This document shows positions 49,070-60,331 of a DNA stretch of 64,000 nt, piece by piece. The notes under the pieces are model-generated. The model had not been told where the DNA came from and did not search any database. It worked only from the letters and a program-made list of their open reading frames with translations. Positions within the stretch are counted from its first letter, which is position 1; every line of letters starts with the position of its first letter. Both the position numbers and the translations under genes were made by a program. This DNA comes from Ottelia alismoides (taxonomy: Eukaryota > Streptophyta > Magnoliopsida > Alismatales > Hydrocharitaceae): positions 186,001 to 250,000 of the forward strand of contig JAZKJV010006940.1 of the NCBI GenBank assembly GCA_037367405.1. The letters are read 5' to 3'.

Positions 49070-51384
49070 TGATCTGGCATCAAGTTTTGGACATATGTCT
49101 GTTGATGAGATCAATGGACTAGTAAGACATGAAACTTTAGATTGTCTAAAGATTCATATCTTACATACTTATGAATATTGTATTCAAAGAAAAATGTCCA
49201 ATACACCTTTCTTTGGGAAAGATGTAAGATGTCAAGGTATTCAGGATCTCATACATATTAATGTATGAGAATCATCTATATCATAGTAAACATTATGGAT
49301 ATGTGATATCTATTGATGATTATGTATGATATGAAATTTCTTCTCTTCACCTTAGAAAACTTTGAAATGTTCAAAGATTTCACAATTTTGGTTTGAAACC
49401 AAAGTTTGAAGGAAGATGAAATGAATTTGATCTAACCAAGGTAGCTTGTACCTATTAGATGAATTCAAGGAATACCTTATAGAGATATGAATATCATTTC
49501 TTTCTCACCCCTCCTAATGAACCTTAACTTAATAGAGTTGTAAGGAGATGCACTTAATCATGTGTGACATGATTTGATCAATGATTAATCTTAGCATAAT
49601 TATCTCTTAGTTTCCAGGTATATGTATATGTGGTAGAGACTACATTATATATATTTAATAAGGTTCCAAGCTAGTAAGCTGGAATCTAGCACCAAAGAGT
49701 GCTACTTCAATAGGAAAATAAAGGATGGTATTGGATACCTACTTTATGACCTTGAGATTCTTAAAAGATCTCATCTTTGAGAATATGATTCTTATAGGAT
49801 GACTCTCTTGAGAATCAAGATGAAAATGAAATAAAGGAACTCATTTAATCTTGAGAAGATAATGAGGCTCCTGGAATCGGAAACTAAAAGAATAATTGAA
49901 GATGGAACACTAATACTTCTTCAAATAAGTTTGAGGATGTATTCTATATGAAAATAATCGGACTTCATGTGATGAAGCTCCTGAGGATCATGACATGGAA
50001 AGATGGATGTTAGCAATAAAAGTCTAATGTAGACTTCATATACAAGTGTTGTATATGGACCCTCGAGGATCCACCTATATGGGTCAGACCGATTAAGATG
50101 TAAATGGATCTTCAAGAGAAAGAGGGAACCTGATGAGAAGGTAGAGACCTTCAAAGCACGGTTCGTAGCCATGAGCTACACACCGAAGAGAAGACATCGC
50201 TTACGATGAGACTTGCTCTCAAGTGACCTTGCTTTAACTCATCAGAATATTGCTAACTATAGCTATACAACTTGACTATGACATCTTCATGATGTGAGTC
50301 AAGATTGCATTCCTCTATGAATACCTCTCTGAGGATATTCATATGAAGTAGCCCCAGGGCTTCATGGTTGAGGAAAGAAAGGTGTGCAAGCCAAAGAACT
50401 CCATCTTTGGACTCAAATAAGCTTCTTGTATTTGGAACATAAGATTTGATGAAATTGTAAATGTTATGATTTCAGATAGAATCTTGATGAACCATGTAAA
50501 GCTTAGTGGGAGTGCCATTGTGTTCATCGTGCTAAATGTAGATATTATTCTAATCATTTAGAATGATATAAGAATAAATAATAAGTGTTTTAAAATTTGG
50601 TTGTTCCATACTTTGAGATATGATCTCAAGGATACCTCTTCGATCTTAGTTCTGAAGTCGTTCAGAAACAAAGAGAAGAGGATATTGGGACCGTCACATT
50701 AGTAGTACACCTTGGACTTATTCCATTTTCTGAAAAAATCCAAGAAAGACTTCCTTCCCTTAAGATGTGGTAGTGACCTGTCTAAAGGAATAGCACCTCA
50801 AAGAGTTGAGGAAGTGAATGCTAGAACTGCTTGCACTTGTGCATCAGTTATGAGAAGCTGGGTATATGCTAGATGTGTACAAGAGCCAGATGTCTGCCAT
50901 GCAGTGGGAGTAGTAAACTGTTACTAATCCTGCTATGGAGATAAAACACTTGATTGCAGTAATAATAATATCTTCAAAGATGATAAAACTTAGAGATAGT
51001 GATCTCAAAGTCTTATCTTCAAAAGTTTAAGATCTTGTAGATAGTGATCTATAAGGGTCTTGACTGCAGATACCTTAGGAGATAGAGATCTCCAGGAATG
51101 AAGGTATTCTAAAAGGATTATGGGAATACTACTTATGATAATTAATAAGATGTAGTGTCAATGACACTATAACCGACAAAATTGAGTATTGGTTGCATAG
51201 GATGCAACATTCGCATTGGATGAAAGCACTGTTACTAGGAGATATGCAAGTGCCGTAAAAGGACTTGGTGTAGTCTTTTGGGAACAGAGTGACTGATCAA
51301 CTTACCTAGCTATTTTCTAAATAGCCTATGATTGTCACATGAGTGTGGGTTTAAATGATTAGCCCATTAATGGCTCTTTGGGTT
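49070..51384 (+). pseudogene. E2 pol pseudogene (GAG-pre-integrase, integrase, RT, RNase H remnants)
   Basis: GAG-pre-integrase reads SFGHMSVDEINGLVRHETLD and KMSNTPFFGKDVRCQG around 49075-49260. Integrase is unreadable beyond scraps. RT at 50290-50580 shows FLYEYLSEDIHMK, PQGFMVEERK, FGLK and ASCIWNIRFDEI. Stops at 50349-50351 (TAG) and 50418-50420 (TAA) sit at the same glutamine positions as in E1. The catalytic YVDD reads NVDI. RNase H remnants follow. The element cannot encode its own enzymes. Confidence 0.83.
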
Positions 51385-51394
51385 AGTGGGAGAT
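51385..51394 (+). other. E2 polypurine tract
   Basis: AGTGGGAGAT directly precedes the 3' LTR. Confidence 0.82.
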
Positions 51395-54033
51395 TGTTGG
51401 ACATGCGAGCCCACGACGAGCCATTATGCAATAAATGTTATTGCAATTCACTCCTTAATCTGAAATAAAGAGTACATAATTTTCATAATAGGTCCCTTAG
51501 TACAATTAGGGTTATGTACCATGGCCATCTTAATGATCATACAGCTATTGATTCAATTATTGAACCATAGAGGCTGGTGCTTAGATGAGTATCTAATGAG
51601 TTAGATTGAGGACTCATCAAGCACCGTCAAATGATTATTAAGAGATGATCTCCAGCCTGAGTAGGAGATGGCAATCCTATCTCATTTAGGTTGATATCTG
51701 ACTGACCTCTTGATGCAGGTCCTCTGCATAGGAATAGAGATTCAGAGGTGTCGGATGAGTTAGGTCAAAGAGTTGACTTAACGAGATCGAGATAACCTAA
51801 GTCCTATCTCATAAGCTGTCATGATATAGGCACACATCCTCTGACCGGAGACAGATGTGTTACTATATGTCTGAGTATGTACATTTGGCAGACCAATAGG
51901 TTGATGACCTAATCAAGGTCTATACACCGGCGTGCTAGTGTGCATATAAGGGCATAATGAGTAATACGATCTCTCAAAGGGATCATACAGGTTCAATTAC
52001 TGAACCGGAAGACATGAGCTCACTCATGAGATATTGGGAAGAATCAAATTCCATGCGCATGGTCGTCTCGCTTTGGAAGCTTGACTGAATTTGTAGGTTT
52101 GATATATACTTTTGGAAAGCATATGATCAAGACCTAGGTATGATATATGCTTTTGAAAAGTATATGATCGATAATGACTCCCAATGATCGAATGAGAAAC
52201 TTACTGATAAAACCCTGAAGTAGACAGTATAAAGTTGATCTAATACTTCGGGTTTATTCTGAGTCTTCCAGTATGCAGGATGTACAGGTATTGGGAATAC
52301 CTGAGGGTGATGTGATCATAAACGATTGTATAACCAAGACGCTTCCATTCCTAGGGAGTGATGAAACGGGTCTGGATTTTAGTGACTCCTCTCAGTAGAG
52401 AAGTAATCTGATCTTAGTCCAAATGTTGGACATTGATCTAAATGTGATTCAGATGCAATGAGAAGATTAGATTTGCGGTCTTGATTTAATCAAGCATCTA
52501 TGGGAGGCCCGCGATCTGGATTTGAGATATGATCTCAATATCCATGTCACTATACGTGGAACAATACAATCGCCCTGTCCTTATCTCCAAGTATTCGCGG
52601 AGAAAGCGCATTATCCTTGAAAGAGTTCATGGATAATTCTATTGTTGATATATGTATCCGAGCATTGAGAAAATGGATAATTACATGTGATTTAATTATC
52701 ATGAGTAATATGAATTTGATTCATATTATAAAGAGAGTTATCTGAGATAATTAAATGTGATTTAATTATCAAAGATGTAAATAATGTGAATGTGATTCAT
52801 ATTATTTGAGAACAGGAGAATAAAGATCCAAGATGATTAAATGTGATTTAATTATCATGGATATGAATAATGTGGATAGCAATATCCATATTAGTCATAT
52901 ATATTATAAATGTGATTTATAATATATAAGAGAGAGATATTTGTAATTTACATTTGTTAATTAAATGTTAATGTGAATTGGATTCACATTGGATATTGAA
53001 TTGAAAATGTAATTTACATTTTGTTTTGGGTTGTGAATATGATTCACAAAATTTTCAATGGCAAGATTACAATGTCTACAAAATAATTGTGAATTATTTT
53101 TGTAGAATAATTTGCAACAAAAGTTGTTGCAAATAATGGAGATTGCATAAGAGATAAAATAGCCACCTTCCTAATGGAGGAGGGTGGACGACCACCACTC
53201 CCATTAGGAAAGGGAGGCCGTCCCCCCTCTTCACATGGAAGGAGGCTTTTCTCTCTTCCATTATATCCATGTATTGATGATTTAATTTTGTGATTAAATT
53301 GTGTTGATTTATTAACATATATTTAATTTAAATTAAATTAATTGTTGTTGGTTTTACCAACACAAATCTTAGCCATTAAAAGAAACACAATCAATGAGAG
53401 CCATTGGATTTGTGTTGTCCCATGGATTGAGATCCATGGATCCCAAAACTCTATAAAAGGAGAGGCACCCCATTGCTCTTCTTTACACACAATGCTTGAG
53501 AAGCATCTCTCTCTCTTCTCTCTACTCGACATCCCTCTCTCTCCCTCTCATGTGGCCGTCCACCATGGATGACCTAAGAGAGGTTCTCCATCGCCGCGGC
53601 ATCGTCGTTATGCTGCCCGTTCTTCTGCTTGTGGATCTCCGTCTCTTTCGGTGCGCCTCGCTCGTGAAGAAGACATCAGATCCCGTGTGTCGAGATCAGG
53701 AGATCCGCTGCTTGGATCATCAACATGGATTGCGAGAAGCACGCGGTTCATCCCCGCGCTCGCAAGCGTCTCCTCCGTCGGATCGGACTTGAGACAGGAG
53801 GTCTCTTCGTTTAGAGACTCGATCGCAACCACGCTTCAAGAGGTAATCCTATTACTTGTTTGTGGTTTAGACGAAATGATCCGAGAAGTGTTCTTGGATC
53901 ATGTGGTTTCGTCGTATGAAATTTTTTTAAATTCCGCTGCATCGAGCAACTAGTGCGACTAGTCGCTCCTTGTCGTATTCGATACGACGCTCACGCTTCC
54001 GTGATGCGCTTGAGGATCTAACCATATCCTTCA
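51395..54033 (+). mobile_element. E2 3' LTR
   Basis: Near-identical partner of 43455-46094. The promoter box CTATAAAAGG is at 53451-53460. It ends TCCTTCA, followed by GTACT. Confidence 0.94.
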
Positions 54034-54450
54034 GTACTATCATGGGAAAAGAAACACTTCATGGTCACCAAAGGAATTGTGCTGATCCACGTAGTTTCCA
54101 AGCGTGGCATGAAAGTCAACCAGACAAAGGTGGATGTTATTGCTAATCTCAAGCCACCTCATAACATTAAGGGTGTGAGGTCATTTCTGGGGCATGCCAG
54201 TTTTTACATGCGATTCATCAAGGACTTTATTCATATTTCCCGACCTCTCACTGAGATACTCTGCAAGGAGATCGAGTTTAATGTTGATCAACAAGTTCTC
54301 CAGTTGTTCAAGCAGTTGAAAGAGCTAGTCACTCAGGCTCCCATCCTACAACCACCCGATTGGTCTCTCCCCTTTGAGATCATGATGGACGCATTAGAGT
54401 TCGCATGTGGGGTTGTCTTGGGATAACGAAGAAATAAGATGCCCTATATC
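54034..54450 (+). pseudogene. G1 RT thumb / RNase H start (right part of the gypsy coding region)
   Basis: The frame resumes HFMVTKGIVLIHVVSKRGMK, then GVRSFLGHASFYMRFIKDF and ILQPPDWSLPFEIMMDA, typical of the gypsy RT connection and RNase H start. It joins the frame left of E2 exactly when E2 and one GTACT are removed. Gypsy similarity stops at about 54450, before most of RNase H, so the integrase and 3' LTR are missing from this copy. Confidence 0.87.
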
Positions 54451-56039
54451 TAGGTCAAAATACTTTATTAAGCTCAATTCAAGTTAAAAATAAGGGTTAT
54501 TTACTTACAGATTCTAACCCTAGCATAAGTAGTGAATGTTAATTAATTGATTTTAAGAGACTAATTAGTGAATTATTAAGGAGATTTTGCTAAAACAATC
54601 ATGCAGAGTAGACGAATCATGGATTCATCATCCTACACGTAGGAGATAATACTATGTTATATGCTATGTTAGATGTATACTATGTCAGATCATCAACAAT
54701 GATTCATATAAGAGGCATAATAAAAGCCAGATGTCAATTATAAACGAAGAGATATCTGACATTTATAATATTTCCTTAATTTTGGGTAGGTTCGGGTTCA
54801 TATTTTTCTAATACTATTGTATAATTATAATATCTCATTAATTTTGATTATTGTTTTACATCTAATATTAGCAACCCTTCATATGCATATATCTTAAACC
54901 TTTGTTTTCAAGCTAAATCGTATGTGTCCTGTAGCAAAAACATGTAGTCTGAGGCACAATTGTAGCGAATGCTCGTCCTTATTGGTGGTAAATCCGTAAC
55001 TATTTCGGTAGAATGATAAGTGCTTTGGGCTTATGAAGAAACTATTGTATTGAATAATTTAATAAAAAATAAGAACGAAATAATGAAAAAATATATTTAA
55101 CAAAGCAATATTATAATAGTACTCTCACTGCCCACTATTTGTTTCCTACAAACAATAATACAAAAAAACTGCATCATGTATGGTGGAAAGAAAATCTATT
55201 ATATGTCTCAAATAAATAAAAAGCAGACATACTATAAGTTGTCAACATTATTTTTCAAGGTATCACATTTATATTATATAAAATTTATGAGTATAATGTA
55301 ATAATAATTGTTACTTTCACATATTATATTATGGATAAATATCGTGTAAATTAAATACAATAAGAACATAAATATGGAATAAATTTATTTCACAGTAGGC
55401 ATGTAAAGTGTTCTTAAGTGATGCTACCTTCGGTGATAATGCCATCGACAAGCAACGCTGGTCTTTCAACACTTAATCTGCAACTTCCAGCAAATAAGAA
55501 GAGGAAATACCAATGTATTATCAATGAAATCATGTTTCATGCACTTTGGAGTTGTAAATTGAGCTAGAAATCATGGTGGCATTCTTAGAATTCGTTCATT
55601 TATATATAAGAAACATTTCTTAGCATCTAAAAATAACTAAAATAATTAATAATATAAAAAGACTAAAAACAAATAAAAATAAGAGAGAGAGAAAGAGTAT
55701 ACTTACACAACAATCAAAACCTCAGCATTTTATATTCCAGAATAAGTATTTCTAATTTAAATCTTCTTACTTTTGTAAATATACCATGTAAATAAACTAA
55801 CTGCATAAGAATTATAATAGAAAAAAGAATAGAAAAAAAATAGAAAAGCAGAGAAAAATGGAATGAGTATATTGCACACATTTTTAATTACATATCTATT
55901 TATTTCTACTATTATCTGCCAATTACAATCTAAAGAATAGTAATCATGTATTAAGTAATATATTATTATAGTACAATACAATACATACACTACCATTTTG
56001 AAAACAAAAGGAAAAATAGTAAACCAAACGTATAGGGGT
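54451..56039. other. Unassigned AT-rich stretch
   Basis: No recognisable protein, LTR ends or terminal inverted repeats were found. It may be a separate insertion that replaced the rest of G1. Confidence 0.3.
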
Positions 56040-56690
56040 TTTGAACTTATAAAACATCTAGAAAAAATGATCTATGTCTAAGTGACCTTGTTTAGAAAAC
56101 TTTCTTCATAAGGTTGTAGATCTTCTCAAGATGTACAACTTTCATATTTTGCACCTTTTATTTTAAGATAACTTGCTATTTATTTTGATTTTAGAAGCTA
56201 ATTTATTTGTTAAATTTTCTAAAAGGGACATGTGCCCCTTGACTTTGTTAACCCCTCTCTACCACTTGGCGGCCTCTGATTTCCTTCTATTCGCCCTCCA
56301 TTGACCACTCCTAACACTTTTTGATCAAGTCAACCATCAGTCCACCTCGCTTTCCATTGGAGGGAAGGCTTCAACTAAATCTTCCTTAGTTGGCTTACCT
56401 GGCCAACACCATCCTCCCCAAATCACACCTCTCGTCTACTCGAACCCATGCCTGTGCGACTTCTCTGCCACACTCCCTCGCCTCCAATTCACTTCCTCCA
56501 TCTCCATTGTGTCTCCGAACCATGCCCTTACAATCATGAATTATCACCATCACCCCGTCCATCCTTTGCGAATTCTCGAGCACCTCACCTCCACTTGGAC
56601 TACTTCCCTTATGTACTCACATCCACTCCATCATCCCCTCCTCCTCCTCCTCCGCTTTGTCCCAAGATGAGTCGTACACACTTACTCTCT
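56040..56690 (+). other. Degenerate LTR-like sequence
   Basis: GTTGTAGATCTTCTCAAGAT and ACAACTTTCATATTTTGCAC, followed by a CT-rich, GC-richer block at 56260-56680, share layout with 13960-14870. It may be a gypsy LTR fragment. No coding domain was found. Confidence 0.35.
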
Positions 56691-58990
56691 CATCAGATGC
56701 AATCTCCCATCTCAAACCCAAACTGCCAAGTATTACTTTCACTCTAGCCTCTATACCTTCACATCTTATGTCGACTTGTCAAATTCAAGAGTGCATGTGT
56801 AAGCCCCTAGACGATCTTGATAGGGATTTCTGGTGGGGGTTCCATCCATGGGAAAAAACAATGTTATCTTGTAGCATGGAATAATATTGTTATCCCGAAG
56901 CATCTTGGAGGCATTGGTTTATAGATGTCAACCCTTGGAAATCAAGCTCTCATAATAAGATTAGTTTGTAGATTTCCAAAGGAACCAAATAGTTAATGGG
57001 TTCAAATCTTAATATCAAAATACTGCACGAACGAAGACTTTTGGGGTGACCCCTTATAGGTACGAGCAATCCTGTTGGGCACGGAAAAAAGGTTAACATA
57101 GACGAGGCAACTGTTTCAAGGCAATACACATGTCTTCAACAAGAATACAAATTTTATCCTACCCTCAAGGGTAACCGAGCTTATGAATAATCAAAGAGGC
57201 TGGAATAATTCAACTCTCCATCATTTTCCCCCGTAAGCATCTATAATCATATTCACGGTTTTTAAACTAAAAAAGATTATGAAAACTTACTGATATGGAT
57301 GCCACATCCCGAAGGAACGTGCACTATTAAGTCTACTTACAATCTTCTAATCTCGAAAAGAAGAATAGATGATCAACAATGTATAACTCTTCCCAAGACA
57401 ATTTGGAATTCTAAAGATTTGGCGTCGAGAATGAAACTATTAATGTGGTGACTGATCAACTCAATTATTCCCTTCGGAGCTACCTTGAGGTGAAAAATAA
57501 CCAACTACACAGACATTTGCCCTCACTGCATGGAAAAATAAGAGGATCAACAACACGTTTTCTCAGATTGTTCATTGGACAGAGCAGTGTGGTTCAGGTT
57601 AAGGATTCATGCTGATCAATTTCGACAAGGCATTTGGGACTTCATTCTTTCACTTCGCACGCAGGGGGACAATCACCTGCTCAGTTTCACAATGGTCTGC
57701 TCCCTGATACATAACATATGGATAGCCTGATGCAAGCAAAAATTCGAGAACTCGAAGGCCAACCCCCTCATGGTGGTCAAGAGCGCACTAACCTCTTACC
57801 ACTATCAGTCTAGAGCAAGGTTTTTGAAACAAAATAGGAGATTGAACCCGAAATCCCCAAAAAAAGTTTGGATCGAGTTGCACTATAGAATCAAACCGGT
57901 TTAACTAGATGATGATGCTATTTTTTTAAATCTGATTAGACCAAACCGATAAGGGAAAAATGGTTGAACCATGTACATAATATGCACTCAAACATACTTA
58001 AATTAGATATAAAATATACAAACAATTAAAATATATTAATTTATACACAAATATTTTCTTGAATATGCAACAATAAATGTTATTAATATAGATATTTGAA
58101 CTTAATACTTTAGCATAATGATAGATTAATCATATTTATCATACAATCCTTTAAAAAATTTTAATTGGAGTAGTTGGTTATTGCTCATCAATGGGTTAGA
58201 AGAGGTCCGAGTTCAACACTCATCACCATCATTATTATTTTAATATAAAATCAAATTTGAATTGTGGTTGAGTGGTTCAATTTCGATCTAATCGGGTCAG
58301 TTGCAAATAGTCGATCGGACCGGTGGTTGAACCAAAATTGTGCCAATTTGACCCGAACCGTGAGAACCAATTAACCGAACCCGTCCATGCTCGGTTCACT
58401 GGTCCAACCGGCCTGTCTGGTCTGCTTCAATAACATTGGTCTAGAGACTCGTTCATCCTACCTGTTCAGCAACTGGCTCCTCAAGCAACACCACCTCAGG
58501 AGTTTTCTTATTACGACATTCGTATTGAAGTAGATGCTACATACTCTACATGCACTGCCTTTTTACGAAGTTATATACTTCAACTCAAATACCGATTTTC
58601 TAGAGGTTAAGGTAATATCCTCCTCTGACACCTCAACGCATGAGGCATAACTTTCAGCAATTCAATTGAGGTTACAAGTCGCATCATTTCACGAGCATGG
58701 TAAGGTACACATAGTTACGGATTGCAAAACGATGACTGATCAAATCAACAAAATCTCCAGCCCGGAATGGGGGATCTATAAAAGGATTGAAGCATGCCAA
58801 TGCATACTCCACAACTCGCCAAATATCCAATTGACTTTCTTATCACATAGAAAATGCGATTCATGCTTATAATCTCAAACTTTCTTATGCAAAACGTTTG
58901 GCAAGGACTTAGGGATATAACTAATATCCCGATGTAATGTGTACCTCACTTGTAACATAATAATACTAGTTATGTTTTTCTTTAGAAAAA
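56690..58990 (+). pseudogene. LINE 3' end: RT C-terminus, zf-RVT and RNase H remnants
   Basis: The region is 5'-truncated, starting near 56690. It shows FTLASIPSHLMSTCQIQECM and DRDFWWGFHPWEK (56740-56860), the conserved segment after the RT core of plant L1-type LINEs. A zinc-binding reverse-transcriptase region with CPHCMEK...HVFSDCSLDRAVWFRL follows at 57510-57600. The LINE RNase H end (LRLQVASF, HIVTDCKTMTDQI) lies at 58640-58760. Several stops and frameshifts are present. A hAT element splits it at 57816-58438. The 3' end is A-rich (58984-59025). Confidence 0.82.
57816..58438. mobile_element. Non-autonomous hAT-like element, family 3
   Basis: The 623-bp element has a perfect 8-bp duplication GTCTAGAG (57808-57815 and 58439-58446). 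Termini are CAAGGTTTTTGAAAC and, inverted from the right, CAATGTTATTGAAGC. Subterminal regions carry repeated AACCGG, GGTTGAACC and CCGGTGGTTGAACC motifs (57890-57975 and 58260-58415). It interrupts LINE coding sequence, which continues on both sides. No transposase is encoded. Confidence 0.9.
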
Positions 58991-59171
58991 GAGAAATAAA
59001 AGAAAACAAAGATGAAAAAAAAGCGACGAAGAGCCGTCCAATCTGAGGTAGTTGAAATCGAAGGGTCCACAGTTGACGCAGCTCACACCGAGGTCCCTTC
59101 CCTTATCCCCTCCCTTATCTTTCCCCTCTTTTGCTTCTGCTCTTGCTCTCTTCCTCTCCCCCTTCACTCCG

Positions 59172-60331
59172 ATGGCCGCCGTCCCAGTTCTGAGAACGCC
59201 CGGTTGCCTCTGCCCCCTCCCCTCCGCGGCCTCCTCCCGCCCATTCCTCATCCGTTCCCTCCGCCTCTCCTCCTCTCCTTCACCGCTCCTCTCCGTCAGG
59301 AAGAGGTGCCCAATTACCCCCTCCTTCGCCGCCTCCACCTCCGAATGGGCTCAGCAGGAGGAGGAGGAGAAGTTGGGTTGGGTCAATGGGGACTCCTACG
59401 GCGACCAGGAGATCGATGGAGAGGAGCAGGGTGATGCCGCCGGTGACGGCTTCGTGGAGGAGAGTTACCCCGAGCCACCGGAGGAGGCGAAACTCTTTGT
59501 GGGTAACCTCCCCTTTGATGTGGACAGCGAGGGCCTAGCCAAGCTTTTCGACCAGGCAGGGGTCGTCGAGGTCGCTGAGGTATGGGTTTAAAGTGGTCAA
59601 AGTTGGTCGTTTTGATGCTCCCCGTTTGTGGGTTTTCTTCTTGGTGCTTGTTTGAAGATTTCAATGGGCGGAAGTTGGGAGCTTTCTTCACATCGTTTCT
59701 CTTTCGGGACTGAAATTTCGTGAGAACGGTAGTTGATAGAAAAAAGGTTTATGAAGTAGGATTTCTGCTCGTTTATTTGAAGGGGTTGATTATGCCGTGC
59801 TCGAAGTTTGCGTCGTAGGTTCTTTGTTCTCTTTCCTCCTTTGTCTTCTTGACGTGAATTGTGAAAGCCATCCTCTTTATTGTACGTTTGTTTCTGGTAT
59901 GAGTTCTACATTTTCGACTTCCTTGTGTTGGACTCGACATCTTGATGCTTGCATGAAACTATTGCTTTAGTATAACCTTATACCAGCTCATAGAGATTGA
60001 TCTGTTGTTGTAATCGATCTTTTGTCTCGTTGAGTTTTCCTACGGTGTTAGCAGGGATGTGGTGCAAAATGCCCTGACATCGAAAATTCCCTGTTACGGT
60101 CACTGGAAACATGCATGCAATATTTTATTTTTCCCACACGGATTTCACGAGGCAACATATGGTTGTTATTCTTTTTATCCAAATTGCTTGTGTAGATGTG
60201 ACTGATGTTTCCTTTCATCTTATTACTAGGTGATTTACAACAGGCAGACAGACCAAAGTCGTGGATTTGGTTTTGTTAGCATGAGAACTGTTGAGGAAGC
60301 TGAGAAAGCTGTGGAAATGCTTAATGGTTAT
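59172..60331 (+). CDS. Chloroplast ribonucleoprotein, CP31-type, first two exons (partial)
   Basis: Chloroplast RNPs of this class bind plastid transcripts in the stroma and support editing and RNA stability. Exon 1 is 59172-59579 (residues 1-136) and exon 2 is 60230-60331 (137-170), with GT-AG borders and phase-0 joins. Residues 1 to about 52 are rich in Ser/Pro/Arg/Leu, as in a transit peptide. Residues 61-107 form the acidic region typical of the family. RRM1 begins at about 107 with RNP2 LFVGNL (108-113) and RNP1 RGFGFVSM (147-154). The start is the first ATG after a CT-rich leader. The end of RRM1, the linker and RRM2 are not found in the remaining 3.6 kb, so the gene leaves the window through a large intron or is truncated. 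CP31A versus a close paralogue cannot be decided. Confidence 0.9.
59580..60229 (+). other. CP31-like gene intron 1
   Basis: A 650-bp intron starting GTATGG and ending TTACTAG. It interrupts RRM1 between RNP2 and RNP1, at a position compatible with the family. Confidence 0.85.

Larger units (their letters stand above)
43455..54033 (+). mobile_element. Full-length long-LTR copia element E2, inserted in the G1 RT
   Basis: The layout is 5' LTR 43455-46094, primer-binding site 46097-46108, internal region, polypurine tract 51385-51394, and 3' LTR 51395-54033 (10.58 kb). A perfect GTACT duplication flanks it. LTR lengths are 2640 and 2639 bp, with only a few percent difference judged by eye over the first 240 bases, so this is a fairly recent insertion. 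Its LTR length is large for copia. Lineage (Angela/Tork or other) cannot be fixed from the decayed pol. Confidence 0.94.
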
